In this document: piece by piece, positions 10,772 to 22,120 of the stretch
How the letters are laid out: each line of letters opens with the position of its first letter
Numbering within the stretch: position 1 is the stretch's first letter
Assembly (NCBI GenBank): GCA_031216445.1
Contig: CM062196.1
Span: 6,272,501 to 6,336,500, forward strand
Reading direction: 5' to 3'
DNA: 64,000 nucleotides
From: Lateolabrax maculatus
Lineage: Eukaryota; Chordata; Actinopteri; Acropomatiformes; Lateolabracidae
Notes under the pieces: model-generated
Databases searched by the model: none
What the model saw: the letters and a program-made list of their open reading frames with translations, nothing else
What the model was told of the DNA's origin: nothing
Program-made: the position numbers and the translations under genes

Positions 10772-13293
10772 ATGGAGTCCGCAGAGGAGGAGGCGCAGCT
10801 CGGCCTGGACTCAGAGGAGGAAGACAGCGAGTTATCAGACGATGAGGTGAGGCAGCAGCTAACACTGGCTAGCGACTGTAATACTGCTGTGCTGAAAAGT
10901 TGTCGTTGCTGCTAAAAAAAACATTTTACTGACTCGACACAGATAGATAACCGTCGTAAAGACAAAGCCTGTGATGTTTTTAGTACATCTGCCTTGCTGG
11001 AATGATAGTGAAATTGCCACAATCTTGATTGTAATTTGGTTTAGGTTTATACACGAGTGTTAAGTGTGTTAGGTGGAGCCAGATGTGTAAGAGAATACAT
11101 CTAACCCCATGTTTGTTTACTTCAGCTTCAAGAAGCCTTTGCAAAGGGGTTGTTGAAACCAGGGATGAACGTCCTGGTGGACGAACCCAAGAAGACGGTC
11201 AACAATGTGGTGAGTGAATTCACCATAAATAAACCTTAAATGTTATAATTCGTGTCTGGCTTTAGTTTCAAGCAGATCTGCTTGGATCAAGCAGATGATC
11301 CAAGCAGATTTTTGTGAAATGTAATAATAGAACTAGAATGTTGTATCTATCACAATAACAACAGTGTTACTTCACCAACTTGGTCACACTTGGTGATACT
11401 TTATCTCGTGTGTCTGATGTGATGCAGGAGGGTTTGAAACAGTGCCTCGCTGACCTACGTAAAGATCTTCCCTGGGTGGAGAGGTTGGACCTGACCAACC
11501 CGCCGGCTGAAGACGTCATTCCCAAAGTTGAAGGGAAAGCTCCAAACGGGACCAATGGAGATGTCAATGCGGATGATGATTTCCAGAGGGAGATGTTCTT
11601 GTGAGTGACCATAACTTGACATGCAGTTTGTTGAAAACGTTTATTCTTACAATCCATTTAACACACAAATATCAAGTGAGTAGCTGTTCTGAAGCTTTTG
11701 ATTTTTGGTAGTCACTGTAATTGTTGTTAGTATCACGTAAATAATATTTTAAAGAAATGTTGCCCTTTTGCTGAACACGTCTTCTTGCTGCTACGGAGAG
11801 TGTATCTACGAGTCTTTTATGTTCTGTGTTTGTTAACTTTCAGCTACCGTCAAGCTCAAGCTACAGTCCTGGAGGCACTGCCCCTCTTAAACAAGCACGG
11901 CATAGCCACCAAGAGGCCCGACGATTACTTTGCAGAGATGGCCAAGTCTGACCAGCACATGCAGAAGGTGAGCGGTTTCCTCATTACAAGGCTTTGGTCT
12001 CAAGATGAGACAAATCTAGACCAAAAAATGCGATGTAAATATTATTCTAGATGATGGTGATGCAGCTTTTCGTTATTCCATGTGTGATCTGTGTGGGCAG
12101 TTGACATTTCTTTACACACATTGATTCAGCAACTCGGCACAGTTGCTCTTTCTTCCCATCAGAATTGAATCCAAATATTGGCAGAAACTAATGTTTTTTT
12201 TTTTTTTTTTTCCTCTTCCTTTGTCGTCTAGATCAGGAAAAAGCTGATCTCAAAGCAGATGATACTGGAGAAGTCGGAGAAGGCCAAGAAACTGCGTGAG
12301 CAAAGGAAGTTTGGCAAAAAGGTTGGTGTTTGTTTTGTACTGTTACTCTTATTGGATTCTTGTACCTTGTTCATCAGAAAGACAGCAAATATGGAGTAGA
12401 ATGGAAACAATGTTGAGGCCAAAATTCATCTTTTGGTGCAAAGAATTAACATGAATTTTGAATGTTTGCCAGGTCCAAATAGAAGTGATCCAGAAGAGGC
12501 AGAAAGAGAAGAAAGCAATGATGAATGCTGTCAAGAAATACCAGAAAGGTGAGTTTATTTAGACGTATGGTTTTATTCATTTTATGTTTTTTTATAACCT
12601 TCACAGCACAAACACAAACGTGAAAAATGTATTTATGTAATTTATTGTGCACTTTGAAAAAAGGACAGATATAGAAATCGATGAGTGTGTTTTCGAATCG
12701 AGAGTTCTGATTTCTGATCATCCCCACTTCCAGGAATGACCGACAAACTGGATTTCTTGGAAGGAGACCAGAAGGGTAAAGACTCTTCTCAGGGCTCCAA
12801 GAAAGCAGTGAACAAGAAGGGGTAAGGTGTTCCATTTCAGCTGTGCACATTGCCATCCTAAATATAAAGCGCAATATTCTAAAACTTTTCACGGAAAGCT
12901 AAAATTGTTCTGTTCTTTTGACAGCCCCAATGCCAAGAGAAAATTCAAGGACCAGAAGTTTGGTTTTGGAGGCAAAAAGAGTGGAAAGAAGTGGAACACC
13001 AAGGAGAGCTTCAACGATGTGTCCGGTTTCCGCGCCAAAGTGGCTAATGCAAAGGGCGGCAAAGGAGGGAAGAAAGGCAAAGGAGGAAAACAAAATGTGA
13101 GTCACACACACACACACGCATAAAACACTCCTGACTGATTTTTAACAAATGTAGACATTCGTCAAAGGAAATGATCAAGTTCCTAGAAAAACTCAATTAG
13201 CTCAATGTATGAAATGTGATTTCTTTTTTCTTTTCTTTTTTTCAGAAACGCCCGGGCAAGTCTGTACGCAAGAAGATGAAGTCCCGCTCCTAA
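10772..13293 (+). CDS. ebna1bp2: EBNA1-binding protein 2 homologue (rRNA processing factor), 9 exons
   Basis: Exons: 10772-10846, 11126-11209, 11428-11600, 11844-11967, 12232-12321, 12473-12548, 12734-12821, 12925-13096, 13246-13293. All junctions are GT...AG and the phases join into one 309-aa frame ending in TAA; human EBNA1BP2 is of very similar length. Order along the protein: an acidic N-terminus (about residues 2-25), the block LQEAFAKGLLKPGMNV, the motif DDFQREMFLYRQAQA, the motif KRPDDYFAEMAKSDQHMQK, a basic helical stretch rich in K/E/Q, KYQKGMTDKLDFLEGDQK, and a lysine/glycine-rich nuclear or nucleolar tail ending in KRPGKSVRKKMKSRS. Yeast Ebp2 and the human protein act in the nucleolus in 27S pre-rRNA processing and 60S assembly. 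The start at 10772 is chosen for its context (A at -3, G at +4); an in-frame ATG at 10751 has a poor context. The gene is convergent with cfap144. Exon 5 has a weak donor (GTTGGT), but the frame supports it. Identification is firm. Confidence 0.96.
11269..11307. repeat. Nested palindromes in ebna1bp2 intron 2
   Basis: CAAGCAGATCTGCTTG (11269-11284) is a perfect 16-bp palindrome. It overlaps an 11-bp inverted repeat, CTGCTTGGATC...GATCCAAGCAG (11278-11307), with an 8-nt spacer. Confidence 0.85.
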
Positions 13294-13950
13294 AAACTGA
13301 CCGAGGCTTGTCAATAGTCTGGACTCTGACCTTGTTTCTAGGCAAGGTTCCCACGCCTGCTCCTCAGTCTCTCCTCCATACACACCAGGATACCTGTAGG
13401 AGAACGTGAGCTTTTCTTCTACACTTTTTGTACAATATGCCTTCAGTAAAATATGGAGGACCCTTCAAGCCACGTCCTGCCATATTGTTAAGGAAGCTAT
13501 TCGAAGGACATGACTGGGGAAGAAAAGGTCTCCCTTTGCAGAAATGCTCAACACAAGAGTGGACTACAGAGATCTACTGAAACCATAAAGTAGTTTTCCA
13601 AAAAAAGAGAGAATTTGAATGTTAAGATCAACCTCTTTGCCGTCTAATCTTCATTTTGTGTGGTCCTCTGAGTTTGGTGTATTCTGTTTTCTAACTCAGC
13701 TCCTTGACACACAGATTCTCTCCCATGTGACGTGACATTTTATAATATTGAGCAGCTGTTAGTTTTGCCCTTTCCCATTCATTAATATGATTACTATGTG
13801 ATGTGAAAATGTGCTTTGTATAGACCTGTGAAAAGGTTTCCCTGCAAGTGTTTTTCTTAGTTTGTTAAGATGGAAACGCAAAAGGGCATGTTGTGGCGCT
13901 GACACCTGAATGTTTGTATGATAAACAAATAAAAATCAGAACATCAGTGT
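13294..13950 (+). other. ebna1bp2: ebna1bp2 3' untranslated region
   Basis: Sequence after the TAA stop has no further coding signal. It runs to the AATAAA at 13928-13933, so a 3' UTR of about 650 nt is inferred. The exact cleavage site cannot be read. Confidence 0.7.
13928..13933 (+). terminator. AATAAA poly(A) signal of ebna1bp2
   Basis: Canonical AATAAA in an A-rich context about 635 nt after the stop, followed within 20-40 nt by T/G-containing sequence (TCAGTGTTCACTTTT, then TTCTTTGTCC). It is the only well-placed canonical signal between the two convergent genes. Confidence 0.75.
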
Positions 13951-13985
13951 TCACTTTTAACAGATTTACATTCTTTGTCCCTTGG

Positions 13986-13991
13986 TTTAAT
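13986..13991 (-). terminator. ATTAAA overlapping the cfap144 stop codon, possible poly(A) signal
   Basis: On the minus strand the end of the gene reads AAT TAA ACC, so the variant poly(A) hexamer ATTAAA contains the stop codon itself. No AATAAA (TTTATT on the plus strand) was seen in the few hundred bases further on. Use of this signal would give an extremely short 3' UTR. The hexamer is seen; its use is inferred. Confidence 0.35.
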
Positions 13992-15631
13992 TTGATGCAC
14001 GCAGGGCTAATTCTTGGTGTATGGTGATGTCCGTGCTGAATCGGTAGAAATTGTATCTCTTGTCACTGCGGTTTGATGGGATCTGGGGATGAAAATAATG
14101 GGCAGAGTTAGCAATTGAGGAAGACCTGAAGATAGTGACTCTACATAAGACTAGAAAATGTCCATGCTTCTGTGGTTTTCCAATATTCAAAACTGGAAAA
14201 AAAACATTTGCATCAAAATCCAATACTAATACTGCTGTAAAGTCTATGGAAAGCTCAGGTTTAGCATTGTAATACTGCTGCTTCTATACGCCACTTTTTA
14301 ATTGGGTCTATCCTAATCCTCCTTTTTCAATGAGTTCATGCTCAATAAAGTAAAATTTTCTAGCTGTTTTAATTTTACGGGAGTTCAGGGACAGAAGGCT
14401 CTGTGCTTTCAGGTCCATAATGTGCAGGCTCTCTGCCCACAGCCTGATGTCCTGCAGTTTGGTTATCAATTCTAATAAGTTGTCAAAGCAATGTTTTCCT
14501 CACCAGTGGGGCTGACACCCATCCTATCTCCTGACTCTCAGTCAGTGGCGCCGCATATTTCTTGGTGGGTTCCTGGCGGGCCTTGTGGAAGGCCTCGATG
14601 AAGTCCGCTGGAAAAGAGAAAGGTATGATCAGTGACACAGATGTTCTCATTAATTCATCGTCTCCATCTGTTTCATCCTGTTTGGGATCACAGGGGTCTG
14701 GAGTAATGTGACGGTGTCTTTATCTGTTATTTATCCAGAATAGAAGAGAGGAGGAAAACATTTCAACAGAATTGATGCAAACTTACTGTTGTCTGCAATC
14801 ACTTCTTTTGGTTTCCTGGACATGGGTTTGTCTGGCAGGACGTGTACTAAGAGGCAGTGGACAAAGAGACACACATTGTGACAGAAATTTGGCTTTTTGC
14901 AAGCATGGAGCTTCCAGTTGTCATTATCTTGCCTATGTGTTTGCCTTTGAGCACCTAATCTCTTTTGGGGCTCTTTATAACTGTGGTGGAATGTAACTAA
15001 GTACATTTACTTGAGTATTTTTATTTTATGACACTTTAATAATTCCACTTCACTATATTGTAAATATTGTATTTTTTACTCCACTACATTTGTCTGACAG
15101 CTGTAGTAACTAGTTACTTTTCGGATTACAATTGTTTATCCAGTGAAACTGAACAGTGTTCCTTTGTGGGTTGAGAAAATACACCAACTTCACAAGATAA
15201 TAAACTATTTAAAATAACCATTGGAATAGATGGAAAATGCATCTTCACAAAGCTGAAAACAAGGCTGTTTTTCTAAGCTTTGATGCTGTAACTACCTGCA
15301 GCAGGCCTATGTAACGTCGTTAAAATTAACAAACACATGAATGCAGCAGTAAAGTTGATCCAAAAACATTATATACTGTGTAATTCTCTGCAGTACTTTT
15401 GATACTTTAAGTAGGTCACACACTTGAACCGCTGCTGCAGAGAGGAAAGGCAGGAGGTGCAGGAGGAGAAGGAGGAGAAGGAGGTGCAGGAGGTGAAGGA
15501 GTTCACTTACATTTCCTGTGTGGATTGATGCTGAACTCCGTGTGCAGCTTCTGGTGTCTTTGCTCTTTCCGGATCGTCTCCACGTGAATTGCGTTTTGAT
15601 GGACCACGTCCAGTTTCTCCTTCCCCGCCAT
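13987..15631 (-). CDS. cfap144: Cilia- and flagella-associated protein 144 (FAM183A-like), 4 exons
   Basis: Read on the minus strand, the coding exons are 15631-15511, 14846-14787, 14607-14504 and 14082-13987. Junctions are GT...AG and phases agree (121, 60, 104 and 96 nt), giving 126 aa, close to the human protein of about 134 aa. Recognisable parts are the N-terminal IRKEQRHQKLHTEFSINPHRK, the middle VLPDKPMSRKP, KKYAAPLTESQEIGWVSAPL, and the C-terminal RYNFYRFSTDIT. The family is found in motile cilia, where it is reported as a microtubule-associated axonemal protein; this is family knowledge, not visible here. There is no signal peptide or membrane segment. Intron 1 (14847-15510) carries a dispersed repeat and a GGA-rich tract. 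The start is the only ATG preceding the conserved N-terminus. The gene is tail to tail with ebna1bp2, the same neighbour as in human 1p34.2. Confidence 0.93.
14981..15420. mobile_element. Dispersed teleost DNA-transposon-like repeat in cfap144 intron 1
   Basis: It starts with CTGTGGTGGAATGTAACTAA, followed by GTACATTTACTTGAGTA, 'ACTCCACTACATTTGTCTGACAGCT' in pieces, and GTAACTAGTTACTTTTC. These phrases belong to a very common non-autonomous repeat of ray-finned fishes. The right end (near TACTTTTGATACTTTAAGTA at about 15,395-15,414) is less certain, and the middle may be unrelated. Superfamily not assigned. Confidence 0.6.
15441..15500. repeat. GGAGGA/GGTGCAG purine tract beside cfap144 exon 1
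   Basis: Imperfect AGG/GGA repeats end within about 10 bp of the exon 1 donor site. On the cfap144 strand this is a CCT-rich tract at the start of intron 1. Confidence 0.75.
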
Positions 15632-15800
15632 GTCGGCCACGGTGAGACGAGGAGGCTCGTGCAGGAGTTTATACCTGATTTCTGTGCGCGTTACCAAGCG
15701 ACGGTAAACACGGCGCCGCGCGGCAGTAACGGGACTCGAACACGCGGCGGCGCAGCGCGCTCAGGTTTGATCCCGAGGAGCCTCAGTGTCAGGACATGTC
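15632..15800 (-). promoter_or_regulatory. CpG-rich promoter of cfap144 with X-box-like motif
   Basis: The stretch upstream of the ATG is markedly CpG-rich (for example GGCGCCGCGCGGC and CACGCGGCGGCGCAGCGCGC) against an AT-rich background. At 15690-15702 it holds GTTACCAAGCGAC, which fits the RFX X-box (GTNRCC, short spacer, RGYAAC) with one mismatch. It lies about 60-70 bp upstream of the start codon, the usual place for X-boxes of ciliary genes. Confidence 0.55.
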
Positions 15801-18800
15801 TGAACTGCATCACACAGATATCTCAGCTACATTACATCATGAAGTAGAAACTAACGCAAGAGGCTTCCAGGCTCCCCTCTGCTCTCAAATAGATTATTGT
15901 ATTTCTAATACAAATGTACATTTTATATGTTATTCTGCAGGTTATTCTCAAAAAGTCCAAAGTTATTGCTAAAAGTTAAAGTTATTTCAAAATCTACTCT
16001 CAGAAGTTAATAAATATAATTACAACAAGGTAAACAAACTAACATTCAACAGGAGTGACAGACTCCAGAAATATATGTTTTTTATATATGTTTTATTGTA
16101 GCTAGCAGACAAGAACTAAACTATTTACAAATCCCTTACAAATTAATGTTTTAGACAACATAATGGTTCTCCAACCAGGAAAAATGAAACCTTAATGCCA
16201 AGGTTATGTTCCTTTTCATTTGATATTGTGAATGTCTAGACAAAGAGTCAACATGTATCCTTTGTGCAGCCCACAGACTCTTGAACAATGATTCCCAAGG
16301 GTATTAATCATTACATCACATTAAATTGTCCATCTATTCGTTCACAGTAAGTACCGTCTGGTTTACAGGCAGACATAAGCAATAAATCCTTTTAGATCTA
16401 GAAATTCTGCAACATTTGAACTCAAATTGTGAACTGGGTGACTATGAATTTTCTTATCAACAGATCCAGTCCTTCAGAGCTTTGCAGTCTTCCCACTGAT
16501 TTCCAGAAGCCATTTGTCCATCCCAATATACACTGTATTTCCTTCAATCCACTAGTGTTTTGTGCTGTGTTTAAAATGTTTGCCTGGAGCGAATAACCCC
16601 ATGGAAATGTAGTGAAGAGTGTTGAATGGTCGAACATGTCCTGGCTGCGAGAAAATACAGGCAGCTTGCATATGTTCTCTCAGGGCGACAGATGACAGTT
16701 GAGACATTTTTTTCTCAGTCCACTCACCACGACTGTCTGCTGTAAGTCTGAACTCTGCACAAACAGGCGCTCTTGGACACACTTTCACACTTTCACAGCC
16801 TGTACGGGTGCATGTGTGTCCACGGGTTCAATAGCTGTGAGCGCTTCACACTAACGAGAAAGAAACTTTTAAGAAAGTCACAGGAGCTGTGCCAAGATGA
16901 CCAGTGATCTTGTGACAGTGCAGTGTGTGTGTAAAAAAAAAAAAAAAACAGTGGAGTGGCATTTTTTCACATTGTCTTGGAGCACACTTGACTTCCTCTG
17001 CTCTCTGTGGTGTCGTGAACACATAAATAACAGTACTTTCACATCCTGTAAATAGTACTTATGGTTGGGTGGGTGCGCTGATATACTTGCAGGCTGCAGT
17101 GACAATCCTTCTCACTACTTGTCTCCTCACATTTCATTTCCCTTTCATTTGTTTTCCCCTCCTCCTCTTCCTCTTCCTCCACCCCTCCTTCCTTCCTTCA
17201 CACTGTCCCTTTCAGAAGTAATCATTTTGTTTTCACGCTCCTGTCTTTGTTGGTTGTGTGGACTTTGTGCGGTTGTGTGTGCGTGCTTCCTCTCACACTT
17301 ACAGACAGCTTAATAAAGGTTGAGATGTTCAGCTCTTGGTTCCCGTCTCATAACCTGATTCAAGCTTTATTGGCCCTGTGTGAAAGATATAATGGTAACA
17401 GGTAATAACTCAAACACTGGAGGGGCTGCTGCAGGGGGAGGTTTCAGTGATTTCAGTGTGGGTGGGTGACAAGTCCCCTGTGGTGTTTGTGTATGCGTGC
17501 GTGGAAGAGCGAGCAATATGTATTACGTGAGGATGGGAGGGCCTGTAGTGTCAAGCTTTGTTCCCCGGCTCCTGTCACAGTGTCGGACCGAGTTATCATC
17601 AAGGCAGCTTTTGAGCTCCTCGGGCTGAGAATAGTAAAAGGCCAGTTTGTGAGTTTGTTCAAACTCCGCTGTCACCCACATCTCAGGGAAGGTACTACAG
17701 ATGGTGTGTGAGTTGATCAAATATGACACGGTTTCAGCAAACTATTTCCCCAATCTCCCCCCTCTAACATGTATAGTTAACGAGCAGCCATTTGTATGTC
17801 AAGTAATGTGTGTTAACGGCGGGGAACTAATCTCCATCATCCCCTGAGTGTTGGTAGGAAGGAAGCATTTTCTTTTATTTAAATGTGGCTGAGGAGAATT
17901 ATTAATGACTGACTAGTGTGTGGTGAAGTGTGTTGAAAGCATTATCCTGTAAAGATTTGAGGACGTGATTAATTGGCATGCCATTTGCCTTGAAATTTTA
18001 AAATGCATGGTCTCAAAATAGTCTGTTTCTCAGCATCTGAATGTTGATATTCATGAAAAGATTTATTTGGTCAGTGATGCAATTTGTGAGTTTGCACCTC
18101 TCTTTGGTTGTCGAACACCTGTGTGGAATTTGGTAATTGTCTTCATTGTCTGTTGCTATTAAACACTGCTCATTTTCTGAGGAAGGTGTTGAAATGTGTC
18201 AGAGGTTATGTTTTAATTCAACATGAATCTGCACGGACATCGACTGCTTTGGTGGCGTGCCTACTTTGTCTACTTTTGAGTGGTGATTGCATGACGTGGC
18301 CTTTAAAAAGGTCACGGATATCATATATGGTCAGTTGAAAGCGTCACACCAACACACATCAGATTTAAATCATTTATGTATCGGATTTGTCCACAGTGTG
18401 TTGTGTGTTTTTTGTACTTTTTCACTAACTGAATTTCAATGCTCTTCTGAGCTGCTAAGCATGCTGTTTGGATAATAACTCAATTAAGGGAACATGAGAT
18501 ACACTATCAAAAATGTATTATTATTAAAAAACTTTTTTCCAAATAAGCCACATATCTCACATTCATATTCCAAAAAGAGGAGTGTGAGGAGTTTCAGTCT
18601 GATTGCCTGCGTTCCCCTCACAGATCACTTGCTGTCTTTCAAGTTAACTCCATGCCCCAGCACCCAGCCTCTGACCTTTCCCAATCAGGCTCTGTTTTAA
18701 TTACCAAGTGCCCTCCATTGCCTGCTAATTAAAAACACCATGTCATGTATTATTCAGCCATTTTCTTCACAATCGCTCTATCATTAAACAAATGAGAGGT

Positions 18801-21254
18801 GCACACTTTTTTCCCGTCATGCGCCATCTAATCCACTCTAACATATGTTTGATGGCTAATGAAAGCAGCTGATATTTTTCTAAGAGGAGGAAATGTTTGC
18901 TGAGGTTTTTAACCTTAATGAAATCCCTCTGTAGTTTTTTTTTCTTTCTGGTTGCTGCTGACCTTTGCTTGGAGTGTCTGTGACTGAGATTCAAAGGAAG
19001 CTGCGCAATTTTCAATCAAGCACCACTTAATAAATATGTAAATTGATTTTCTGTTGCACAAATGCAGTCTGAAATGGAATTTTAAAGAGCTGCTTTAATT
19101 GAAAATGCACCAGTATAACCAGTGATAAGCAAATAATGGAGAGGTAAGGTAACCTTCAAATTTAAGATAAGCACAACGTATGTTTGGTGTATATTAGAGA
19201 AAATCCAAGGGTGAACTATGTCTTCTCCATGCACTGCAATCGTAATTACAGAAATGTTATGTCACCCAAATATATATATTTTTAATCTCCGTTGCAAAAT
19301 GTTCATACCGAATGTATCTGCCAAGTATTCCATGAAAATATGTTTTTTATACTAAATGTATTTGGTTCAACAAATTAGTATGCAAATGTAGTAGAAAACA
19401 GGGTAAACTACTTGGATAAGGTTAAAAAAAGATTATGGTCATGGTTGAAAATAAATACTATGGCCTCTGGTGTCGAAGTGACACTTTGCATGCCCAACAA
19501 GACCTCCTCCCTGGACAGTCTTGTCTCCTCCACCAAAATAATCGTCCAAATTATACCCTGGTACCATATGAACCTTTACTTAAAAACAATGTGTGTGTTT
19601 TCACACACTAATAACATTTCAATTTAAAGCTCAAGTTTCTCAGCTGACAATAAAGATTTGAGGAACACGTTTGGGGGCACACTAAACTGTACTGTGATCT
19701 CCAGCGAAGACCGTGAGAAAGTGGTTTTGTGGTTTGGCTCTGGACCTCCGTGTCTGCTCTGTCTGTGGCTGCCAGTCAACCAGAACACTAATCTAACAGC
19801 AGATACAATCCCACCATTTCAGCCCTTTGTCTCCTCACGCACTGTGAAAATAATTTATCTCATCTTTCTATCTGATTTTTTTTTTTTTTTTTTTGGGACC
19901 CCAGTAGAGGGACTGGGGGTGTTTACTTATCTGATTATGGATTTTTATTATCCCTCTTTTAAACAACTCATGTTTGGAGAAGCTGGGCGCCTTTACACAG
20001 AGGCACACACTTAAAGACTGTGACTGTGACTGTGCTCACCTTGCACTGGAGACAACAGGTGATATCAGCTCACATGTACTGGTACATGTACAAACACACA
20101 GACACACTTGTGCTTTCCAGTTTGTTTTGATAGTCTTGTAGGTGTCTGGGGCTCACTGGAGACATCATGGTCGTGGGAAAGCTGTCCTCCCATCAGATGG
20201 TAGCTCTGTGTCACCATTGCTCTTGACTGTAATCTCCTGTTTTGTCTCACTGAAGGAGACTTTCTCAGGTAGGACAGAGATTACTGCTGTTTAGATTAGG
20301 AAAGACCTCACTGCAGATGGCTATAGGACAATTTCAGACATTTAATGGAAATGATAGGGAGAAATTTAGCATTTTTTACCTTTTAAACTGTTGTTGACTG
20401 CTGCCCTAGTTTGTTCACTTGTTTCATGGCTGTGAGGCTTCACTTTTTCACTTCGGTTTTTTAAATGTTTACGGCAAAAAAAAAAGGAAGTGCTGTTGCA
20501 ATTCCCAATGGAAAAGGCAAAAAATATGTTTTAGCACCAAATACAAAGTTGGGAGCAGTGAAGGTTGAAATAGATATAATCTTTTCTTTGAGCCAAAAAA
20601 GAAAAAAAAAATAGATTTTTAGCAAGCACATTAATTATATTTTGAAAAGAAATTACCCTGCAAAGAATAATTTAGTTTGAGCAAACAAAAATCTATTCTG
20701 TCCTCCATAAATTTACTGACTGTTATTATCCACATAAGTACACACTAATAACCTCTCTCACTCAGTTTATTCATTTGCTCTCTCTCAAACTTCTTCATTG
20801 GACACTCACAGTGTCTCTCTTGCTTGCTCAACATCTCTGCTCTGTATGCTCATGTTTGCCTGCAAGTTTACTCACCGTGACAGGGTCTTACAGTGTGCCA
20901 CAACTTCAATGAGCCAATCAGTGAACTGGATTGTCTCCAGTTCGACCGGTAGAAGGACTATCAATTACAAGTAAAGTAGGCAAGCACTGGAATAAATGGT
21001 AAGTATACACACCACAAGGAATTACAGTCCCTGTGGAAATGTGGAATAGTGTGAAACCACTGGCAGAACTGTGTATCGCGTCACCTGCATGCATCTTCTT
21101 TCACATTCACAAGAAAAAGAAAACTGGGACCCACTCATTAAAAAACTGCTCCATGGTGCTACTACTGCTCAAAAACCCCACAGGTTACCTTCAATACAAG
21201 ACTTGTGTTTAGCTGCCTTGCTGTGCAGTGACTACAAAACCATACTTTGCGGTA

Positions 21255-22120
21255 GCAATTAGTGCAATAGGTTACTTTTATAAAAAATAACTGTGTCATC
21301 TTTGCTGAAACTGTATATCCTGACAGTAATACAAGAGATAGACAGAAAAAGAATCTGGCTCCTCTGGCTCCTTCTAGTGCTCCTAATTGCATTTGCAAGA
21401 GTTTATCGCACCTGAACAAAAACAACCACTCATAGGGTCCAATATTGACTTCAGTGACTATGGGGTGAAAGAATCGATCAGAATCTGTGCTCACGTTCAC
21501 TTCTCCTATTGGAATGAATCTCTGAATGAAACTCTGAGTGCACTTTCTCCTTTCTGAGCTGGCTCTGATGCTGCTCAGCCCCCCCTCCCCCTCACATGGT
21601 CTCAGGGCTTCAGGAGGAACTTTGCAAACACAAGGGCTGAGAAACAAACAACATTTCTGGCTATGTGGAGTATAGTTATAGTGATTTTAATTCTGAACGA
21701 CTAACGTCGAGCACAGAGGCTGTAATATGTGTTGGGAAATAGCAATATGGACCTCTGAATTTGATGAATTTACTGTTCAGACCACAAATTAGAGAAGAAT
21801 TATCTAGCAGATTATCATATGTTCCCTAGCAGAATAAAAAGCAGGAGATTGTCCACTCTGCAACGCTCCTTCCCGCTGCAGAGCAGACAGACAATCTCCC
21901 GCTGTCAATTCTGCTACTTCGATCAATATATCAAGCTGCCGGGCAGCTGTGCAGCTCAGACCCGGAGAGGGAGCACTGAGGAGCGGATGATCTCCCGGTG
22001 TTTATCCGCTGTGGAACATATGATAACCTGCCTGCCCAGCCTACTGGCCTGTTCGTGCCTGACAACTTCCTCTGCAGTCCACTCTCTTCTCAATCTTACT
22101 TACTGCACCTTTAATTGAAA
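21255..22120. mobile_element. Composite of dispersed teleost repeats
   Basis: The part at 21,340-21,620 has phrases I recognise as a high-copy fish repeat: GCTCCTCTGGCTCCTTCTAG, TTTGCAAGAGTTTAT, ACTTCAGTGACTATGGGG, GAATCTCTGAATGAAACTCT. The part at about 21,840-22,120 (TTCCCGCTGCAGAGCAGACA, then a TTACTGCACCTTTA end) looks like a second piece. Open frames on both strands here are not host genes. Class not assigned. Confidence 0.5.

Noticed and set aside
11968..12231. Box C/D snoRNA in ebna1bp2 intron 4 (GATGATGGTGATG)
   Set aside because: A C-box-like motif is present, but no D box (CTGA) with a terminal stem at a suitable distance was found.
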